From positions 6,454,001 to 6,518,000 of the forward strand of contig JAUJEO010000019.1 in assembly GCA_030762175.1 (NCBI GenBank): 64,000 nucleotides of DNA, given 5' to 3'. Shown piece after piece: positions 62,886-64,000 of this stretch. The notes under the pieces are model-generated. The model ran no database searches. It was not told the origin of the DNA and saw nothing but the letters and a program-made list of their open reading frames with translations. Both the position numbers and the translations under genes were made by a program. This DNA comes from Metallyticus violacea (taxonomy: Eukaryota > Arthropoda > Insecta > Mantodea > Metallyticidae). Position 1 is the stretch's first letter, and each line of letters starts with the position of its first letter.

Positions 62886-64000
62886 TTTGGAAACTTCGTT
62901 AGAATCACTTTTTTTCCGTTCTTATTTAAGATTACTGGTTCTCTTTCATTATACTAGTTTGATAGCCTAAGACAAGCATATTATGCGCAAAGAATCTCGA
63001 AAAGAAAAAAATTTTTTTCGAAGTTTGGAAACTTCGTTAGAATCACTTTTTTTCCGTTCTTATTTGAGATAACTTGTTCTCTTTCATTATACTAGTTTGA
63101 TAGCCTTAGACAAGCATATTATTCGCAAAGAATCTCGAAAAGAAAAAAATTTTTTTTCGAAGTTTGGAAACTTCGTTAGAATCACTTTTTTTCCGTTCTT
63201 ATTTAAGATTACTGGTTCTCTTTCATTATACTAGTTTGATAGCCTCAGACAAGCATATTATGCGCAAAGAATCTCGAAAAGAAAAAAATTTTATTTCGAA
63301 GTTTGGAAACTTCGTTAGAATCACTTTTTTTCCGTTCTTATTTGAGATAACTGGTTCTCTTTCATTATACTAGTTTGATAGCCTCAGAAAAGCATATTAT
63401 GCGCAAAGAATCTCTAAAAGAAAAAATTTTTTTTTCGAAGTTTGGAAACTTCGTTAGAATCACTTTTTTTCCGTTCTTATTTGAGATAACTGGTTCTCTT
63501 TCATTATACTAGTTTGATAGCCTCAGAAAAGCATAGGTATGCGCAAAGAATCTCGAAAAGAAAAAAATTTTTTTTCGAAGTTTGGAAACTTCGTTAGAAT
63601 CACTTTTTTTCCGTTCTTATTTGAGATAACTGGTTCTCTTTCATTATACTAGTTTGATAGCCTCAGACAAGCATATTATGCGCAAAGAATCTCGAAAAGA
63701 AAAAAATTTTTTTTCGAAGTTTGGAAACTTCCTTAGAATCACTTTTTTTCCATTCTTATTTGAGATAACTTGTTCTCTTTCATTATACTTGTTTGATAGC
63801 CTTAGACAAGCATATTATGCGCAAAGAATCTCGAAAAGAAAAAAAATTTTTTTCGAAGTTTGGAAACTTCGTTAGAATCACTTTTTTTCCGTTCTTATTT
63901 AAGATTACTGGTTCTCTTTCATTATACTAGTTTGATAGCCTCAGACAAGCATATTATGCGCGAAGAATCTCGAAAAGAAAAAAATTTTTTTTAGAAATTT
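62886..64000. repeat. Right-domain HOR unit E, cut by the window end
   Basis: It begins like unit D at an offset of 2920 ('tattattcgc' at 63120, 'cataggta' at 63531). A 14-bp tract (A7T7) at about 63005 and 'cctaagacaag' at 62967 are private. The last monomer has 'gcgcgaag' (63958) and 'tttagaaattt'; the array clearly runs on. Confidence 0.7.

Larger units (their letters stand above)
1..64000. repeat. 139-bp tandem satellite array filling the window
   Basis: The same roughly 139-bp unit follows itself from the first to the last base, about 460 copies (64000/139), all in one orientation. The phase is set by 'gcatattatgcgc', at 1, 140, 279 and so on. Most copies are exactly 139 bp; recurrent exceptions are 138 bp (one T lost from the 'cacttttttt' run), 140 bp ('gcataggta' type), 128 bp (22377) and 142 bp (41692). 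Neighbouring copies differ at only a few sites, and the same variant combinations return tens of monomers later, which is the signature of higher-order repeats. There is no stretch of unique sequence, so every gene-free interval in the window is satellite. Both array ends lie outside the window. Such arrays are known from eukaryotic centromeres and heterochromatin; a centromeric role here is inference. Confidence 0.99.

Noticed and set aside
1..64000. More than a hundred open frames of about 60-130 codons encoding similar peptides (for example with KESRKEKNFFSKFGNF)
   Set aside because: They are translations of the satellite itself. The monomer is 3x46+1 bp, so the frame shifts at each copy and stops close it within about two to three monomers. 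Most need TTG or other non-ATG starts, and they begin wherever 'aagatta' replaces the stop-bearing 'gagataac'. Their conservation is explained by DNA-level homogenisation.
1..64000. CRISPR array
   Set aside because: There is regular repetition, but no alternation of short identical repeats with unique spacers. The whole 139-bp unit is repeated and there are no cas genes.
1..64000. Strict alternating dimer structure of G-class and C-class monomers
   Set aside because: Several places show alternation, but runs such as G-G-G-C at 36875-37570 and G-G-C-G elsewhere break it, so a dimer is not the basic unit.
1..64000. Inverted segments or other repeats such as telomeric motifs or transposon ends
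   Set aside because: Reading through the window I found every monomer in the same orientation and no non-satellite sequence. A reverse-strand self dot plot would settle this.

Overview
The whole 64 kb window is one uninterrupted satellite DNA array. A 139-bp, AT-rich monomer (about 31% G+C in the reference copy at 1-139) repeats head to tail roughly 460 times, always in the same orientation. I see no unique flank, gene, RNA gene, transposon insertion or inversion. Long homogenised satellite arrays with multi-monomer higher-order repeats (HORs) are typical of eukaryotic centromeric, pericentromeric or other heterochromatic DNA. The taxon and the chromosomal position cannot be read from this sequence, and I did not recognise the monomer as a named family.

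Each monomer has a 15-bp A/T tract inside an imperfect palindrome (22-47 in the first copy). It is followed by a perfect 8-bp inverted repeat (45-62), whose right arm runs into a motif resembling the first part of the mammalian CENP-B box (58-74). Two main monomer classes differ at linked sites. The G class reads cttcG...ccGtt and usually ends in actgg or acttg. The C class reads cttcC...ccAtt and ends in acttg. Several minor variants act as markers, including 'cataggta', 'tattattcgc', 'gcgaaaag', 'ggaaacctcg', 'tctatatac' and 'tattgtgcgc'.

These markers show a mosaic of nested HORs and two domains. The left domain (1 to about 34 kb) carries the 'ggaaacctcg' and 'gcgaaaag' monomers, and its copies recur at offsets of about 41, 42, 49 and 47 monomers. 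The right domain (about 34 to 64 kb) is phased by 'tattattcgc' into units of 23, 23, 15, 42, 34, 21, 33 and 21 monomers. A 1.7-kb block at 11.1-12.9 kb recurs nearly unchanged at 32.6-34.4 kb and bridges the domains. Exact traces of exchange are visible: a 142-bp monomer with a 3-bp out-of-register junction at 41749-41760, a 128-bp monomer with an 11-bp deletion at about 22490, a 9-monomer tandem duplication at 21.4-23.9 kb, and chimeras between the two monomer classes.

All the open frames are translations of the repeat. The monomer length is 3x46+1, so the frame moves by one at each copy. I annotate no coding sequence. Block limits below come from reading marker variants by eye and are accurate to about one monomer unless a junction is given exactly.
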